Counted from the stretch's first letter, positions 54,088 through 63,660 are shown. The stretch is 64,000 bases of DNA from Pelagimonas sp050633425 (GCF_050633425.1 NZ_JBOEGM010000035.1:1-64000); one strand, 5' to 3'. The notes: generated by a model from the sequence alone, not told the origin. Made by a program: numbers and translations.

Positions 54088-54116
54088 AAAAAGGGCGCGC
54101 GCGTGGCACGCACCCC
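54088..54116 (-). terminator. Attenuator-like hairpin after the binding-protein gene
   Basis: On the minus strand GGGTGCGTGC pairs with GCGCGCGCCC (with two G-U pairs) around a CAC loop, followed by TTTTTC. It looks like a Rho-independent terminator between the binding protein and the permeases, suited to making more binding protein than channel. Confidence 0.65.
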
Positions 54117-54131
54117 TCTCAAAATTTGTGA

Positions 54132-54854
54132 TTAGAAACGGGGGCTTTCTTCGCCCAGCCACTTGATGATCAGCTCGTTCAAGGTGCCGTCCTCTTTCAT
54201 CGAGGCCACAGCCGCATCGAATTTGCCGCGCAGCTCGGGGTCAGATTTGCGGAAGGCCATGCCGATGCCGCCGCCCAAAGGCACGTCGTCGCCAACGAAT
54301 TTCAGCTCATCGGCCGCTTCGACTTCTGGGATCAGATAGTCTTTGTCGGCTATAACTGCGTCCGCTTCACCAGATTTCACCGCTGCGATGGTTTCGTCAG
54401 GGGTTGGGAATTCCAGCAATGTCGCGCCGGTGTCGACCACGTGGTTGGCCTGAATGGTGCCTGTCTGAGCCGCAATCACGCCGCCTTCGAGGTCAGCATC
54501 ATCGGATATCGCCGCGTAGGCAGAGGGCGAGGGAGGTGTGTAGTTCTGTGAGAAATCAACAACTTCGGCGCGCTCAGCCGTGATCGACATGCCGGCGATG
54601 ATCGCGTCATAGTTGGACGACACCAGATTGGGAATGATGCTGTCCCAATCATTGGTAACCCATTCGCAGGTCAGCTCGGCGCGTTTGCACAGCTCATCGC
54701 CCAGCTCACGCTCAAATCCATCAACTTCGCCCGCATCGTTGAGGAAGTTGTATGGAGGGTAAGCGCCTTCGGTGCCCAAACGCACTGTATCGGCGGCCAT
54801 CGCTGCGCTTGCCAGCATCGCCAGAGCGGCGGTTCCAAGTAGAAGGTTTTTCAT
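54132..54854 (-). CDS. HAAT-family substrate-binding protein
   Basis: 240 residues. Signal peptide (LLLGTAALAMLASAAMA), then TVRLGTEGAYPPYNFLNDAGEVDGFERELGDELCKRAELTCEWV, the opening of ArgT/HisJ-type binding proteins; two Cys (about 57 and 64) form the usual disulfide. By context it should bind a polyamine or a basic amino acid. Confidence 0.9.
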   Translation of the reverse strand: MKNLLLGTAALAMLASAAMAADTVRLGTEGAYPPYNFLNDAGEVDGFERELGDELCKRAELTCEWVTNDWDSIIPNLVSSNYDAIIAGMSITAERAEVVDFSQNYTPPSPSAYAAISDDADLEGGVIAAQTGTIQANHVVDTGATLLEFPTPDETIAAVKSGEADAVIADKDYLIPEVEAADELKFVGDDVPLGGGIGMAFRKSDPELRGKFDAAVASMKEDGTLNELIIKWLGEESPRF

Positions 54855-54899
54855 TTATTGCTCCCTAGTTGAACTCCGGGGTTAAACCGGAACGCCATG

Positions 54900-55676
54900 T
54901 TAGGCGTGTGTTGTTGACCGCAAAAACCCTTGCAGCCGTTCTGATTTTGGGGCGCCAAACAACTGATCTGGCGCGCCTTCTTCTTCGATCAGACCCTGAT
55001 GAAGAAAGACCACATGGTCAGACACATCAGAGGCCATTTTCATGTCATGGGTCACAATAAGCATCGTGCGCCCTTCTTGGGCGAGATCTTTGATGACTTT
55101 GACAACCTCTTGTTCCAATTCCGGGTCGAGCGCCGATGTCGGTTCATCAAAGAGCAACGCCTCGGGTTCCATGCACAAAGCGCGGGCAATGGCGGCACGC
55201 TGTTGCTGACCACCGGACAATTGCGCCGGATAAACATCGCATTTGTCGCCGATCCCCACCTTGTCGAGATATTTGCGTGCCGAGGCTTCGGTTTCGGCTT
55301 TGTCTCGTCCCAAAACTGTGACCGGGGCCTCCATCACGTTTTGCAAGATCGTCATATGGGCCCATAGATTGAACTGTTGGAACACCATCGACAGATTGGT
55401 GCGAATGCGCAAAATCTGTTTGGCATCACCGGGATGACGCGCGAGGCCGGTGCCTTTCCAGATCACAGGTTCGCCTTTGAACAGGATATCGCCCTGCTGG
55501 CTGTCTTCGAGCAGGTTGCAACAGCGCAATAGCGTTGACTTGCCCGATCCTGAAGAGCCGATGAGAGACACCACATCGCCCGCATGGGCCGTGATGTCGA
55601 CGCCTTTGAGAACCTCAAGCTGGCCATAGGCTTTGTGGAGGTTGCGGATCTCGATAACAGGGCTGGATGCGTTCAC
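54900..55676 (-). CDS. HAAT-family ABC transporter ATPase (HisP type)
   Basis: 258 residues. Walker A GSSGSGKST near 37-45, signature LSGGQQQR near 153, Walker B ALLFDEPTSALDPE near 175. First gene of the amine uptake and catabolism operon; its promoter must lie in the 108 bp before it. Confidence 0.92.
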   Translation of the reverse strand: MNASSPVIEIRNLHKAYGQLEVLKGVDITAHAGDVVSLIGSSGSGKSTLLRCCNLLEDSQQGDILFKGEPVIWKGTGLARHPGDAKQILRIRTNLSMVFQQFNLWAHMTILQNVMEAPVTVLGRDKAETEASARKYLDKVGIGDKCDVYPAQLSGGQQQRAAIARALCMEPEALLFDEPTSALDPELEQEVVKVIKDLAQEGRTMLIVTHDMKMASDVSDHVVFLHQGLIEEEGAPDQLFGAPKSERLQGFLRSTTHA

Positions 55677-55784
55677 GGGGGACCTTGGGCTAATGCATTG
55701 TCTGGGTGTTGGCGATGAGAGTGCCGCAAAACTTTAGCCCGATGCAATGCGCAAAACGCGACCTTGGATAGTGCAAATGATGAT

Positions 55785-56540
55785 TTACGATGCGTTAACC
55801 TGTGCAAATTGCACCGAGGGTGGGGTCGGAAGGTCGAGATATGCCGATTCTTTGAGCGTACATAGTGCATGCAACGAGATCGCTTTGCGTGCATCTTGGT
55901 CCAGATTGGCAATTGCACGTTGCAATGCGGTCCGAATCACCCGCGGGTCTTGTCGCAGGCTGGTGATATAGGGCGTCGCCGGTGTCGGGTGTGTGCGGGC
56001 GACTTCACGCAGGGATGCGGCATTTGGATCATGGCGTTTGATCAAACGCCAGGACATGGCATCCAGTGCAGCAAGATCACCCAAACCGCGCGCTACGGCC
56101 TGTGCCGAATTGACATGCCCGCCTGTTTCACCGGTGATATTTGGCGAAATCCCGAGGTCTGCGGCCTGAAACCAAAGCGCAGCGAAACCTGATTGGCTGT
56201 GGTTTTGGTTGATAAGAACCCGGGCGCGAAGAAGATCGGGCAGGGGGCGGGGATCATCGGCGCGGGCGATCATAACCGAATTGTAATATCCCGGCGGGCA
56301 CCCAGGAAGCCGATAATCCGGGCTGCCGACCAGCTGAACCTTGCCGTGAAGACGCAGGCGAAAAGGCAGATTACAGGTTTGGGCCAGAACCAGGTTCGGT
56401 GACAGCCAATGTTCCCAAAGATCGCCGTTTCGGGTCAAATTGGATGGGCCAAAACCAAGCTCTTGGCGGGTCAGTGTCCAGAGTATGTCATTCGCCGCAA
56501 AGGTTTCGGCGCGGTCATACATCGGGAGGGCGGCAATCAT
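55785..56540 (-). CDS. PhnD/SsuA-like protein without a signal peptide
   Basis: 251 residues with the PhnD-type fold pattern (IAALPMYDRAETFAANDILW, VGSPDYRLPGCPPGYYNSVMIAR, LINQNHSQSGFAALWF). No export signal, so it is not a classical binding protein; cytoplasmic members may sense ligands. Overlaps the TerB-like gene upstream by 4 bp. Confidence 0.7.
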   Translation of the reverse strand: MIAALPMYDRAETFAANDILWTLTRQELGFGPSNLTRNGDLWEHWLSPNLVLAQTCNLPFRLRLHGKVQLVGSPDYRLPGCPPGYYNSVMIARADDPRPLPDLLRARVLINQNHSQSGFAALWFQAADLGISPNITGETGGHVNSAQAVARGLGDLAALDAMSWRLIKRHDPNAASLREVARTHPTPATPYITSLRQDPRVIRTALQRAIANLDQDARKAISLHALCTLKESAYLDLPTPPSVQFAQVNAS

Positions 56541-56977
56541 TGCGCGCGTTCAACCCTTTGGCGGGCCAAAGCGGAATCGCGATCATTGATCCCCAACATT
56601 GAAGAGACCAGCCGAAGCAAGGCGTCTTCGTGCTGATCACGTGCGCCATCGGCCAAGGCCACTTGCCACAGGGCTTCGATCACTGCGATACGGTCGTCCA
56701 GTGGCACCGCGTCTTTGATCTCTCGGGTAAAGCGGACCGTGTCGGGGGCCTCTTCTTCCAGAGTTTCGGCAAGCCCGCGCAGGGTCAGCGCGTCCGCCTC
56801 AGACAGCTCATAGCGGGCCTGTGTCACCTGCAAAATGCGCGCCTGTTCGTCGGCGTCGTAAAAACCGTCAGACCGGGCGACGCGAACCAACAAAGCAGTC
56901 AGCGCAAGGCGGCAGTCCTCGGCGGGAAGCGAACCGGATGTGGCTCCGGTCAGGCGCGTAAGAAATGATCCAAACAT
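56537..56977 (-). CDS. TerB-like protein, copy 1
   Basis: 146 residues, all-helical and acidic. LTALLVRVARSDGFYDADEQARIL and EALWQVALADGARDQHEDALLRLVSSML are the two EF-hand-like Asp-rich helices of the TerB/DjlA-N family. Molecular role unclear; metal binding is suggested. Confidence 0.82.
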   Translation of the reverse strand: MFGSFLTRLTGATSGSLPAEDCRLALTALLVRVARSDGFYDADEQARILQVTQARYELSEADALTLRGLAETLEEEAPDTVRFTREIKDAVPLDDRIAVIEALWQVALADGARDQHEDALLRLVSSMLGINDRDSALARQRVERAQ

Positions 56978-57074
56978 AACTGACTATATAGGGCCGGATT
57001 GGGCGATGCTCAATCCGGCGTAGATTTTGAGTTGTAGTTCGCGGGCCGGTCACAGGCGGAGCCGGGTTTGGCCC

Positions 57075-57518
57075 CTAGGGAATGGACGCGGCGAGGCGCG
57101 CGGCCTCAGAATCCTGCGCGTCGACCCCCAGCACCTTTTCGATCAAATCAACAAGGGCGGTTTCGCGTTCGTCGGAAATTCCGTCGGCGATGACAACCTG
57201 CCACAGCGCTTCGACCTTTTCACGCCGGTGATCATATTCGACATTGTCGCGGATCAACTGGGCCATTTCGCTGTCGTCTTCGATGGAAAATGCCAGTTTT
57301 TCACAGGTTGCCCGCATTTTTGCGGCCTCAATCGGGTTGAGATCATAGGCTTTGGCAAGAATACGGTCGATTTGTTCGATCTCTTCAAACAGATACGCTT
57401 TGTCGGCCATGGCCACACGGACCAGCAATGTGCCGAGCGCCAGTTTGGCGTCTGGTTTCGGCAGCGGTGCCTCGGGCACGTGTTTGCGTTGGAAAAACGA
57501 TGTTAGTTGCTCAAGCAT
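57075..57518 (-). CDS. TerB-like protein, copy 2
   Basis: 147 residues from the ATG at 57518. Shares the LGTLLVRVAMADKAYLFEEIEQIDRIL and EALWQVVIADGISDERETALVDLIEKVLG motifs with the neighbouring copy, so the two arose by duplication. Separated from copy 1 by 97 bp. Confidence 0.82.
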   Translation of the reverse strand: MLEQLTSFFQRKHVPEAPLPKPDAKLALGTLLVRVAMADKAYLFEEIEQIDRILAKAYDLNPIEAAKMRATCEKLAFSIEDDSEMAQLIRDNVEYDHRREKVEALWQVVIADGISDERETALVDLIEKVLGVDAQDSEAARLAASIP

Positions 57519-57654
57519 CAGGATTATCCCTCCCATTCACCCCGCGGCAGGAAGATCGCCGCGGACCACTCCTAACACATCTTAGAGCCGCGTCACTATT
57601 GACGTTTCGTTCAGACCATTGGGGACATCGCCGAATGCGGTGTTCGCCCAGAAC

Positions 57655-58443
57655 TTAGCCCTTAGCCAGTAAGGCGGCGAAACGGATGGACAGTTTTTGC
57701 GCATATTCGCTGAGCCCCCAGGGCGGGTTGACCACAAACATGCCCGAGCCGACCATCCCATGCCCCTTACGCGCCGCCGGAAAGCTAACCTCGTGGCGCA
57801 AGGCTTGGGGGAAGGACGATGTGAGCGCTTGCATCATCGGGGCATGACGTTTGTCGGCAAGGATCGGATACCAAAGCATCAACACGCCAACATTCCATTT
57901 GCGATGCAGCTGGGCCATGGCGGCGGGAATGGTCTTGTAGTCGGATTTGATTTCCCAAGAAGGGTCAATCAACAAAATCCCACGGCGCGGCGTCGGTGGC
58001 GACAGGCTCTGGGCCAGTTCAAGACCATCTTGTTGGTAGATCTTGGTGGTGTGGCTGCGGGCATTTTTGCGCAGGGCCGCGTTTTCGCCGGGGTGCAATT
58101 CGGCCAAATGCAGGCTGTCATCCGCACGCAACAGCGCCTGTGCAATCAAGGGCGAGCCGGGATAGGCCGTATCACCATGGGCCGATTTCGTTTTGGCAAG
58201 GGCGCGCATATAGGGGCTGTTGGCCTCAAACCAATCTGCAACTTGGAGGATTCCTTTGGCCGCCTCGCCGGTTTTTTGCGCATCTGCATCCGTCAAATCA
58301 TAAAGCCCGCGCCCGGAATGGCTTTCGATATAGGTGAGCGGTTTTTCCTTTTGTGTCATGTAATCAAGCACAAAGGCGAGAATGGCATGCTTGTGCACAT
58401 CGGCCAGATTCCCGGCATGAAAGCTATGTTGATATGACAGCAT
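57655..58443 (-). CDS. rlmJ: 23S rRNA (adenine-2030-N6)-methyltransferase
   Basis: 262 residues from the ATG at 58443. LSYQHSFHAGNLADVHKHAILAFVLDYM is the RlmJ N-terminal signature, with the catalytic LIDPSWE (variant of DPPY) near 170 and FVVNPPWGL near 243. SAM-dependent modification of 23S rRNA. Confidence 0.93.
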   Translation of the reverse strand: MLSYQHSFHAGNLADVHKHAILAFVLDYMTQKEKPLTYIESHSGRGLYDLTDADAQKTGEAAKGILQVADWFEANSPYMRALAKTKSAHGDTAYPGSPLIAQALLRADDSLHLAELHPGENAALRKNARSHTTKIYQQDGLELAQSLSPPTPRRGILLIDPSWEIKSDYKTIPAAMAQLHRKWNVGVLMLWYPILADKRHAPMMQALTSSFPQALRHEVSFPAARKGHGMVGSGMFVVNPPWGLSEYAQKLSIRFAALLAKG

Positions 58444-58631
58444 GATAAGCCCCCCACTGGACGTGCCCCCGTCATATGCCGCCTGAGCGCACATAGGTCT
58501 AGGTCGAAGTGCTTGAACTTGACTATTTGGTCAGTAAAATGTCATCGGATTTGGCGGCACCATTTAGGTGGCCGCGGCCGCGATATTTTAGCCGGGTTAT
58601 TTTGGCTGGACGAATTTACAGGACGCACTGA

Positions 58632-59099
58632 ATGAACAAACCATTGGAGCATGACGGCAAAGAGCAGGAGCTGTTTGATTATCTGCGCATCTTTGTAATG
58701 TTCTGGCAAAAGATCGATTTCATCTGGGGGCTGTTCATCACATCTTACATCCCGCTGTTTGGTTTCTTGCATTTCTACCAAGGCCAAATCGGCGGGTCGT
58801 TTGGACTCTTGTTCATTATTGCCATTGGGGCTTTTACCTGGGTCAACGGCGCGGCGCTTCGGGCGCATTATGATCTGGCCAATACGATGAGCAAAGAGTT
58901 CCGTCGCAACAACCGCAGCTATCCCGACCTAAACGCCGCGCTGTTGCGCACCGCCAATGACGGCAAAGAGCGCCTGGTGCTGTTCACCCACGGCTTTGCC
59001 TTTGCCGGGTTTCTCTACATGATGGGCGAACGGGTTGGCGAAACCCTGTGCGGAACCAAAAACGGTTGGGGCTGTTTGATTGGGTCGGTGTTTGGGTAG
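58632..59099 (+). CDS. Hypothetical membrane protein
   Basis: 155 residues. Three or four hydrophobic segments (IDFIWGLFITSYIPLFGFLHF, SFGLLFIIAIGAFTWVNGAAL, VLFTHGFAFAGFLYMMG). Two late Cys (CGTKNGWGC). No family recognised. Confidence 0.7.
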   Translation: MNKPLEHDGKEQELFDYLRIFVMFWQKIDFIWGLFITSYIPLFGFLHFYQGQIGGSFGLLFIIAIGAFTWVNGAALRAHYDLANTMSKEFRRNNRSYPDLNAALLRTANDGKERLVLFTHGFAFAGFLYMMGERVGETLCGTKNGWGCLIGSVFG

Positions 59100-59130
59100 G
59101 GCGGTACTCCGCCCGCCCCGTGATCAGGGG

Positions 59131-59472
59131 TTACTTTAGAAAGTAACGATTGCCCTTTTTCTTGCCGGGGTTGCGAAATTCAACACCTACCAATTTGCCG
59201 TCTTTGTTCTGCACGGCGACAACATTTTGGCAGCCATCCAATTTGAACATCGCGATTTTGCGGCAATACATGCCGTCCTTGAATTCCCAAGTGCCTTTAT
59301 AGGCTTTGCCATCGAACTTGCCTTCGACCATGCCGTTGCTGCGGATATAAGCATCCGAAACTTTGCTATTGCCCATCGGTTTGTCCAAAATGGCAGTGAC
59401 AGTCGCGACGGTATCAGCCTGTGCCAGAGTTGCCGACAGAACCAAAGTCAGCGTTAACAGAGTTTTTTTCAT
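59131..59472 (-). CDS. Small secreted protein of unknown function
   Basis: 113 residues from the ATG at 59472. Signal peptide (KKTLLTLTLVLSATLAQA), then a beta-rich domain with two Cys (YCRKIAMFKLDGC) that probably pair. Similar short periplasmic proteins are common in Rhodobacteraceae. No known function. Confidence 0.72.
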   Translation of the reverse strand: MKKTLLTLTLVLSATLAQADTVATVTAILDKPMGNSKVSDAYIRSNGMVEGKFDGKAYKGTWEFKDGMYCRKIAMFKLDGCQNVVAVQNKDGKLVGVEFRNPGKKKGNRYFLK

Positions 59473-59540
59473 TACCATTCCTCACTTTAAGTGCTGGAAC
59501 ACTAGTGAGGATTAACTGGCCACGCAACAAATGAAACTAT

Positions 59541-59580
59541 CCGAAAAAAAGAAAAGCCCCAGAGAATTCTCCGGGGCTTT
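59541..59580 (-). terminator. Intrinsic terminator of pyrG
   Basis: On the minus strand AAAGCCCCGGAG and CTCTGGGGCTTT pair across AATT, followed by TCTTTTTTT, eight bases after the pyrG stop. Confidence 0.88.
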
Positions 59581-59587
59581 GAAGGGG

Positions 59588-61231
59588 TTAGACGAGGCGT
59601 GATGCCTCTTTCGCTGCGCGCACAAAATCCTTGAACAAGGGGTGCGGATCAAAGGGTTTGGATTTCAGTTCGGGGTGGAACTGAACACCGATAAACCACG
59701 GGTGATCAGGCCATTCGACGATCTCAGGCAGCTTGCCATCGGGGGACATGCCCGAGAAACGCAGACCTGCTTGTTCAAGCTGATCGCGGTATTTGATGTC
59801 GACCTCGTAGCGGTGACGATGACGTTCATCGATGGTTTGCGTGCCATAGACATTGGCCACCAATGACCCTTCGTTCAGAACCGCGTCATAGGCCCCCAGA
59901 CGCATGGTGCCACCCTTGGCGTCGGTGACCTTGCGGTTGACCTTTTCATTGCCCTGCACCCATTCCTTGAGGTGATAGACAACGGGTTCGAAACGCTTTT
60001 CACCGGCTTCATGGTCAAACTCTTCGGAGCCAGCCTTGGCCACACCGGCGACGTTGCGCGCCGCTTCGATAACCGCGACCTGCATACCAAGACAGATGCC
60101 AAGATAGGGCACTTTGTTTTCGCGCGCGAATTGGGCAGCTTTGATTTTGCCTTCGGTGCCACGTTCGCCAAAGCCACCGGGCACCAGAATCGCGTCATAT
60201 TTTTCAAGATGAGGGGCGGCGTCTTCGCGTTCGAAGATTTCGGCGTCGACCCATTCAATATTGACTTTGACCCGGTTGGCCATGCCGCCATGGGTCAGCG
60301 CTTCGGCGATAGATTTATAGGCGTCTTCGAGCTGAATATATTTGCCGACAATCGCGACGGTTACTTCGCCTTCGGGGTTGAACACGCGGTCGGCGACGTC
60401 ATCCCATTTGGCGAGGTTCGGCTTGGGGGCAGGGGCGATACCAAAGGCATCCAACACCGCCTGATCCATGCCTTCGCGATGATAGGCAAGCGGGGCTTCA
60501 TAGATGGATTTGAGATCCTGCGCAGCAATCACGCTATCGGGGCGCACGTTGCAGAAAAGCGCGAGTTTTTCGCGCTCTTTCTTTGGAATAGGCCCTTCTG
60601 AGCGGCAAACGAGGATGTCAGGTGCGAGACCAATGGACCGCAGCTCCTTTACCGAGTGCTGGGTGGGTTTGGTCTTAAGCTCACCCGATGCCTTGATAAA
60701 CGGCAGCAAAGTCAGGTGCATAAACACGCATTGGCCGCGCGCTTTGTCATTGGCGAATTGGCGGATGGCTTCGAAGAAGGGCAGGCCTTCAATATCACCC
60801 ACTGTTCCACCAATTTCGCAGAGCATGAAATCGACGTCGTCTTCGCCAATGCTGATGAAGTCTTTGATTTCATTGGTCACATGCGGAATGACCTGAATGG
60901 TTTTGCCAAGGTAATCGCCGCGACGCTCTTTTTCCAAAACATTGGTGTAGATGCGGCCCGAGCTGACGGAATCGGTTCGGTTGGCCGGCACACCGGTGAA
61001 GCGCTCGTAATGCCCAAGATCGAGATCGGTCTCGGCGCCATCGTCTGTCACAAAGACTTCGCCATGTTCAAACGGCGACATGGTTCCGGGGTCAACGTTG
61101 AGATAGGGGTCAAGCTTGCGCAGGCGAACCGAATAGCCGCGCGCCTGTAAAAGTGCCCCCAGCGCAGCAGAAGCCAGGCCCTTGCCAAGCGAAGAGACCA
61201 CACCGCCGGTGATAAAGATAAAGCGTGCCAT
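59588..61231 (-). CDS. pyrG: CTP synthase
   Basis: 547 residues, full length. N-terminal synthetase domain begins ARFIFITGGVVSSLGKGLASAALG; the glutaminase domain has Cys in PYLGICLGMQVAVIEAARN and the His/Glu in GVQFHPELKSKP. Makes CTP from UTP with ATP and glutamine. Confidence 0.98.
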   Translation of the reverse strand: MARFIFITGGVVSSLGKGLASAALGALLQARGYSVRLRKLDPYLNVDPGTMSPFEHGEVFVTDDGAETDLDLGHYERFTGVPANRTDSVSSGRIYTNVLEKERRGDYLGKTIQVIPHVTNEIKDFISIGEDDVDFMLCEIGGTVGDIEGLPFFEAIRQFANDKARGQCVFMHLTLLPFIKASGELKTKPTQHSVKELRSIGLAPDILVCRSEGPIPKKEREKLALFCNVRPDSVIAAQDLKSIYEAPLAYHREGMDQAVLDAFGIAPAPKPNLAKWDDVADRVFNPEGEVTVAIVGKYIQLEDAYKSIAEALTHGGMANRVKVNIEWVDAEIFEREDAAPHLEKYDAILVPGGFGERGTEGKIKAAQFARENKVPYLGICLGMQVAVIEAARNVAGVAKAGSEEFDHEAGEKRFEPVVYHLKEWVQGNEKVNRKVTDAKGGTMRLGAYDAVLNEGSLVANVYGTQTIDERHRHRYEVDIKYRDQLEQAGLRFSGMSPDGKLPEIVEWPDHPWFIGVQFHPELKSKPFDPHPLFKDFVRAAKEASRLV

Positions 61232-61803
61232 ATTGGGCTAACCCCGTGATTTTGCGTATTATTATGAGCTTTGGCTGAGATTTTGCCGAGCTATATCACG
61301 GGAGCCGAGATATAGAGGATTCGAGAGGCGTTGGCAAGGTCAGCGCAAGATGATGTTGCCAGATTTTCGAATCTAGCAAGCGGTTGTGGAGATGCCCAAA
61401 ACGCCGGTGCGACAAACCGAAATGTTTAACCGCAGCGTTTGGACGATTTTGTGCGGCTGTAGCGCATGTGCGGCGCGCTGTTTGCCCGGTGGACTGAGGG
61501 CTCTGATTTCCGGTGTGCATGATCATGTGGGGTTTTCCATGCTCAGCGGACTTGTCGCGACAGCTGCAACGCCCATGGCAGACCACGTCGAAGCATCGAA
61601 AGTGGCGAAGAGCATTGCGCTATCAAGACCTGAACAGCGCGCGCTGACGGTGAACAACATGACCACACCTATGTTTTGAGATCGGTTGAGAGGGCGAGGT
61701 TTAAGAAATTTCCGAGTCGACAGCCAAGGGCAACGAAACACATATCCAAAAAGAAGGGGCGGCTGTTGAGCCGCCCTTTTCGGTTATGCCGATGTGTCCG
61801 GCT
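61232..61803. other. Intergenic stretch between secG and pyrG
   Basis: About 570 bases. A plus-strand frame (61398-61679, 93 codons, GGAG near its ATG) has no family likeness and no biased composition, so I do not call it a gene. The pyrG promoter and the secG terminator lie here. No tRNA was found. Confidence 0.4.
61748..61784 (-). terminator. Intrinsic terminator of secG
   Basis: GGGCGGCTCAACAGCCGCCC with flanking A-tract and TTCTTTTT on the minus strand, 20 bases after the secG stop. Confidence 0.85.
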
Positions 61804-62178
61804 TTAGTCGGCGCGTGGCACCAGCGGCGCGTCTGCATCGCCGCCCGCTGTTGGCGGAGGAAGCAAAGCATCCGTATCAAGGTCACCGACCGCTGGGGCG
61901 GTTTGCTCAACCGCCGGGGCGCTGCCGCCGACACGGTCAAGAATAGAGCTACCAGAAGCGTTTTTCGCCGAAATCACCGTCAGCGTAATCGAGGTGATTA
62001 TAAAGGCCGTCGCCAAAACCCATGTGACCTTGCCCATAGCTGTTGCCGCTGAGCGTTGGCTCATTGCGCCGCCACCGCCGCCCATCCCAAGGCCACCGCC
62101 TTCGGAACGCTGCATGAGAACCACGCCAATCAAGGCGAGGGCAAGAAGAAGGTGGACGATAAGGATTACGTTTTCCAT
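61804..62178 (-). CDS. secG: Preprotein translocase subunit SecG
   Basis: 124 residues from the ATG at 62178; the frame further upstream is not coding. Two transmembrane segments (ENVILIVHLLLALALIGVVLMQ and VTWVLATAFIITSITLTVI) flank the conserved RSEGGGLGMGGGG loop. The Ala/Pro/Asp-rich C-terminal tail is typical of alphaproteobacteria. Part of the SecYEG channel. Confidence 0.95.
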   Translation of the reverse strand: MENVILIVHLLLALALIGVVLMQRSEGGGLGMGGGGGAMSQRSAATAMGKVTWVLATAFIITSITLTVISAKNASGSSILDRVGGSAPAVEQTAPAVGDLDTDALLPPPTAGGDADAPLVPRAD

Positions 62179-62329
62179 GGGGCCTGCAGCATACGTTCGG
62201 TTCTGTCGGGCTATGTAGGGGATGCGCGGGTGCGGTGCAAGCAGTAGTCGCGCCCGAATGACCGGAAAGGCGCAGGAAAGGCAAAGGAAAGCACTGGACG
62301 GATGGCTATAGCGCGGCCATGATCGCGCC

Positions 62330-62962
62330 ATGCCACATGATCACCACGATGACAGTCATCCCCATTCGCTTTTGCCTCCTGACCCTGCATTGCGGGTCAA
62401 GGCCTTGGAAACATTACTGGAACGCAAAGGGTTGCTTGACCCTGCAGCGCTTGATGAGATCATTGAAACCTATGCGCACAAGGTGGGCCCCAAGAACGGA
62501 GCGCGCGTTGTTGCCCGCGCTTGGGTGGATGCAGATTTTCACAAGGCGTTGATGTCAGACGCGACCGAAGCGGTCTCGCAGATGGGGTTTTATGGCCGTC
62601 AGGGCGAACATATGGTGGCGGTCGAGAACACTGAGGCGCTGCATAACATCGTCGTTTGCACGCTGTGTTCGTGCTATCCGTGGCCTTTGTTGGGAATTCC
62701 GCCCGGTTGGTACAAGTCCGACGCCTATCGCGCCCGTGTGGTGCGCGAACCACGGGCGGTGTTGGCGGATTTTGGCGTCGAATTGCCCAAAGGCCAAAAG
62801 GTGCGTGTTTGGGATTCGACCGCTGAGGTGCGGTATTTGGTGATCCCAAGACGACCTGCAGGAACGGATGGACTGAGTGAAGAGGCCTTGGCGGCGCTGG
62901 TGACGCGCGATTCGATGATCGGAACCGGATTGGCATTGTTGCCAGATGGGGCGCAAACATGA
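62330..62962 (+). CDS. nthA: Nitrile hydratase alpha subunit, cobalt type
   Basis: 210 residues. The metal-binding loop is V-C110-T-L-C113-S-C115; Thr between the first two Cys marks the cobalt class (Ser in the iron class). The second and third Cys are expected to become sulfinic and sulfenic acids. YPWPLLGIPPGWYKSDAYRARVVREPR follows as usual. The N-terminus is His/Asp-rich (PHDHHDDSHPH). Hydrates nitriles to amides. It overlaps nthB by 4 bp. Confidence 0.95.
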   Translation: MPHDHHDDSHPHSLLPPDPALRVKALETLLERKGLLDPAALDEIIETYAHKVGPKNGARVVARAWVDADFHKALMSDATEAVSQMGFYGRQGEHMVAVENTEALHNIVVCTLCSCYPWPLLGIPPGWYKSDAYRARVVREPRAVLADFGVELPKGQKVRVWDSTAEVRYLVIPRRPAGTDGLSEEALAALVTRDSMIGTGLALLPDGAQT

Positions 62963-63660
62963 GCCGCGTGCATGACATGGGCGGCCGCTTTGGTGACGGG
63001 GCGATCCCGGTCGGGGCGGACGCTGATCCAATTTTCGCCGAAAATTGGCATGCCCGCGCGTTGGCCGTGACTTTGGCAGCCGGGGCTTTGGGGCAGTGGA
63101 ACATTGATATCTCGCGTCATGCGCGCGAATGCCTCTCACCCAAAGATTACGCGCGCTTCTCCTATTATGAAAAATGGCTGGCCGGGCTGGCGGATTTACT
63201 GGTTCAAAGTGGCCTTGTACGGGCGGAAGAATTCACAAGCGGCGCAGATGGTCTTGCGCCCGAAAACGTGCAACAGCGTAGATTGTTGGCTGAAAACGTG
63301 GCCGCTGTTTTGGCCGCTGGTGGCCCAGCGGATCGCGTCGGTGCGGCCGCCAAGTTTGCCGTTGGCGACCGGGTCAAAACCCGACGCTTGGCGCGCAATA
63401 CTATGGTGGAGGGGGGGCATACCCGTTTGCCTGCCTATGCGGCCGGTGCCAAAGGTCAGGTGGTTTTGGTCCATGGCTGCCATGTTTTCCCTGATGCTGC
63501 GGCCCACCGTTTGGGCGAACAGCCGGAGCCGTTGTACACTGTGGTGTTTGACGCCGCCGAGCTTTGGGGGCGCGCTGAATGTTCTGGGGATGAGGTGACC
63601 TGTGATCTCTGGGAAAGCTATTTGGAACCGGTCATAGCCCAAGAGAAGCCAGCGAAATGA
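62959..63660 (+). CDS. nthB: Nitrile hydratase beta subunit
   Basis: 233 residues. N-terminus MSRVHDMGGRFGDGAIPVG and the Arg-rich active-site strand typical of beta subunits; the C-terminal SH3-like barrel is FAVGDRVKTRRL ... HTRLPAYAAGAKGQVVLVHG ... LYTVVFDAAELWG. Forms the heterodimer with NthA. Confidence 0.93.
   Translation: MSRVHDMGGRFGDGAIPVGADADPIFAENWHARALAVTLAAGALGQWNIDISRHARECLSPKDYARFSYYEKWLAGLADLLVQSGLVRAEEFTSGADGLAPENVQQRRLLAENVAAVLAAGGPADRVGAAAKFAVGDRVKTRRLARNTMVEGGHTRLPAYAAGAKGQVVLVHGCHVFPDAAAHRLGEQPEPLYTVVFDAAELWGRAECSGDEVTCDLWESYLEPVIAQEKPAK

Noticed and set aside
61398..61679. 93-codon plus-strand frame between secG and pyrG
   Set aside because: No family likeness, no signal or membrane segment, and no coding-like bias.
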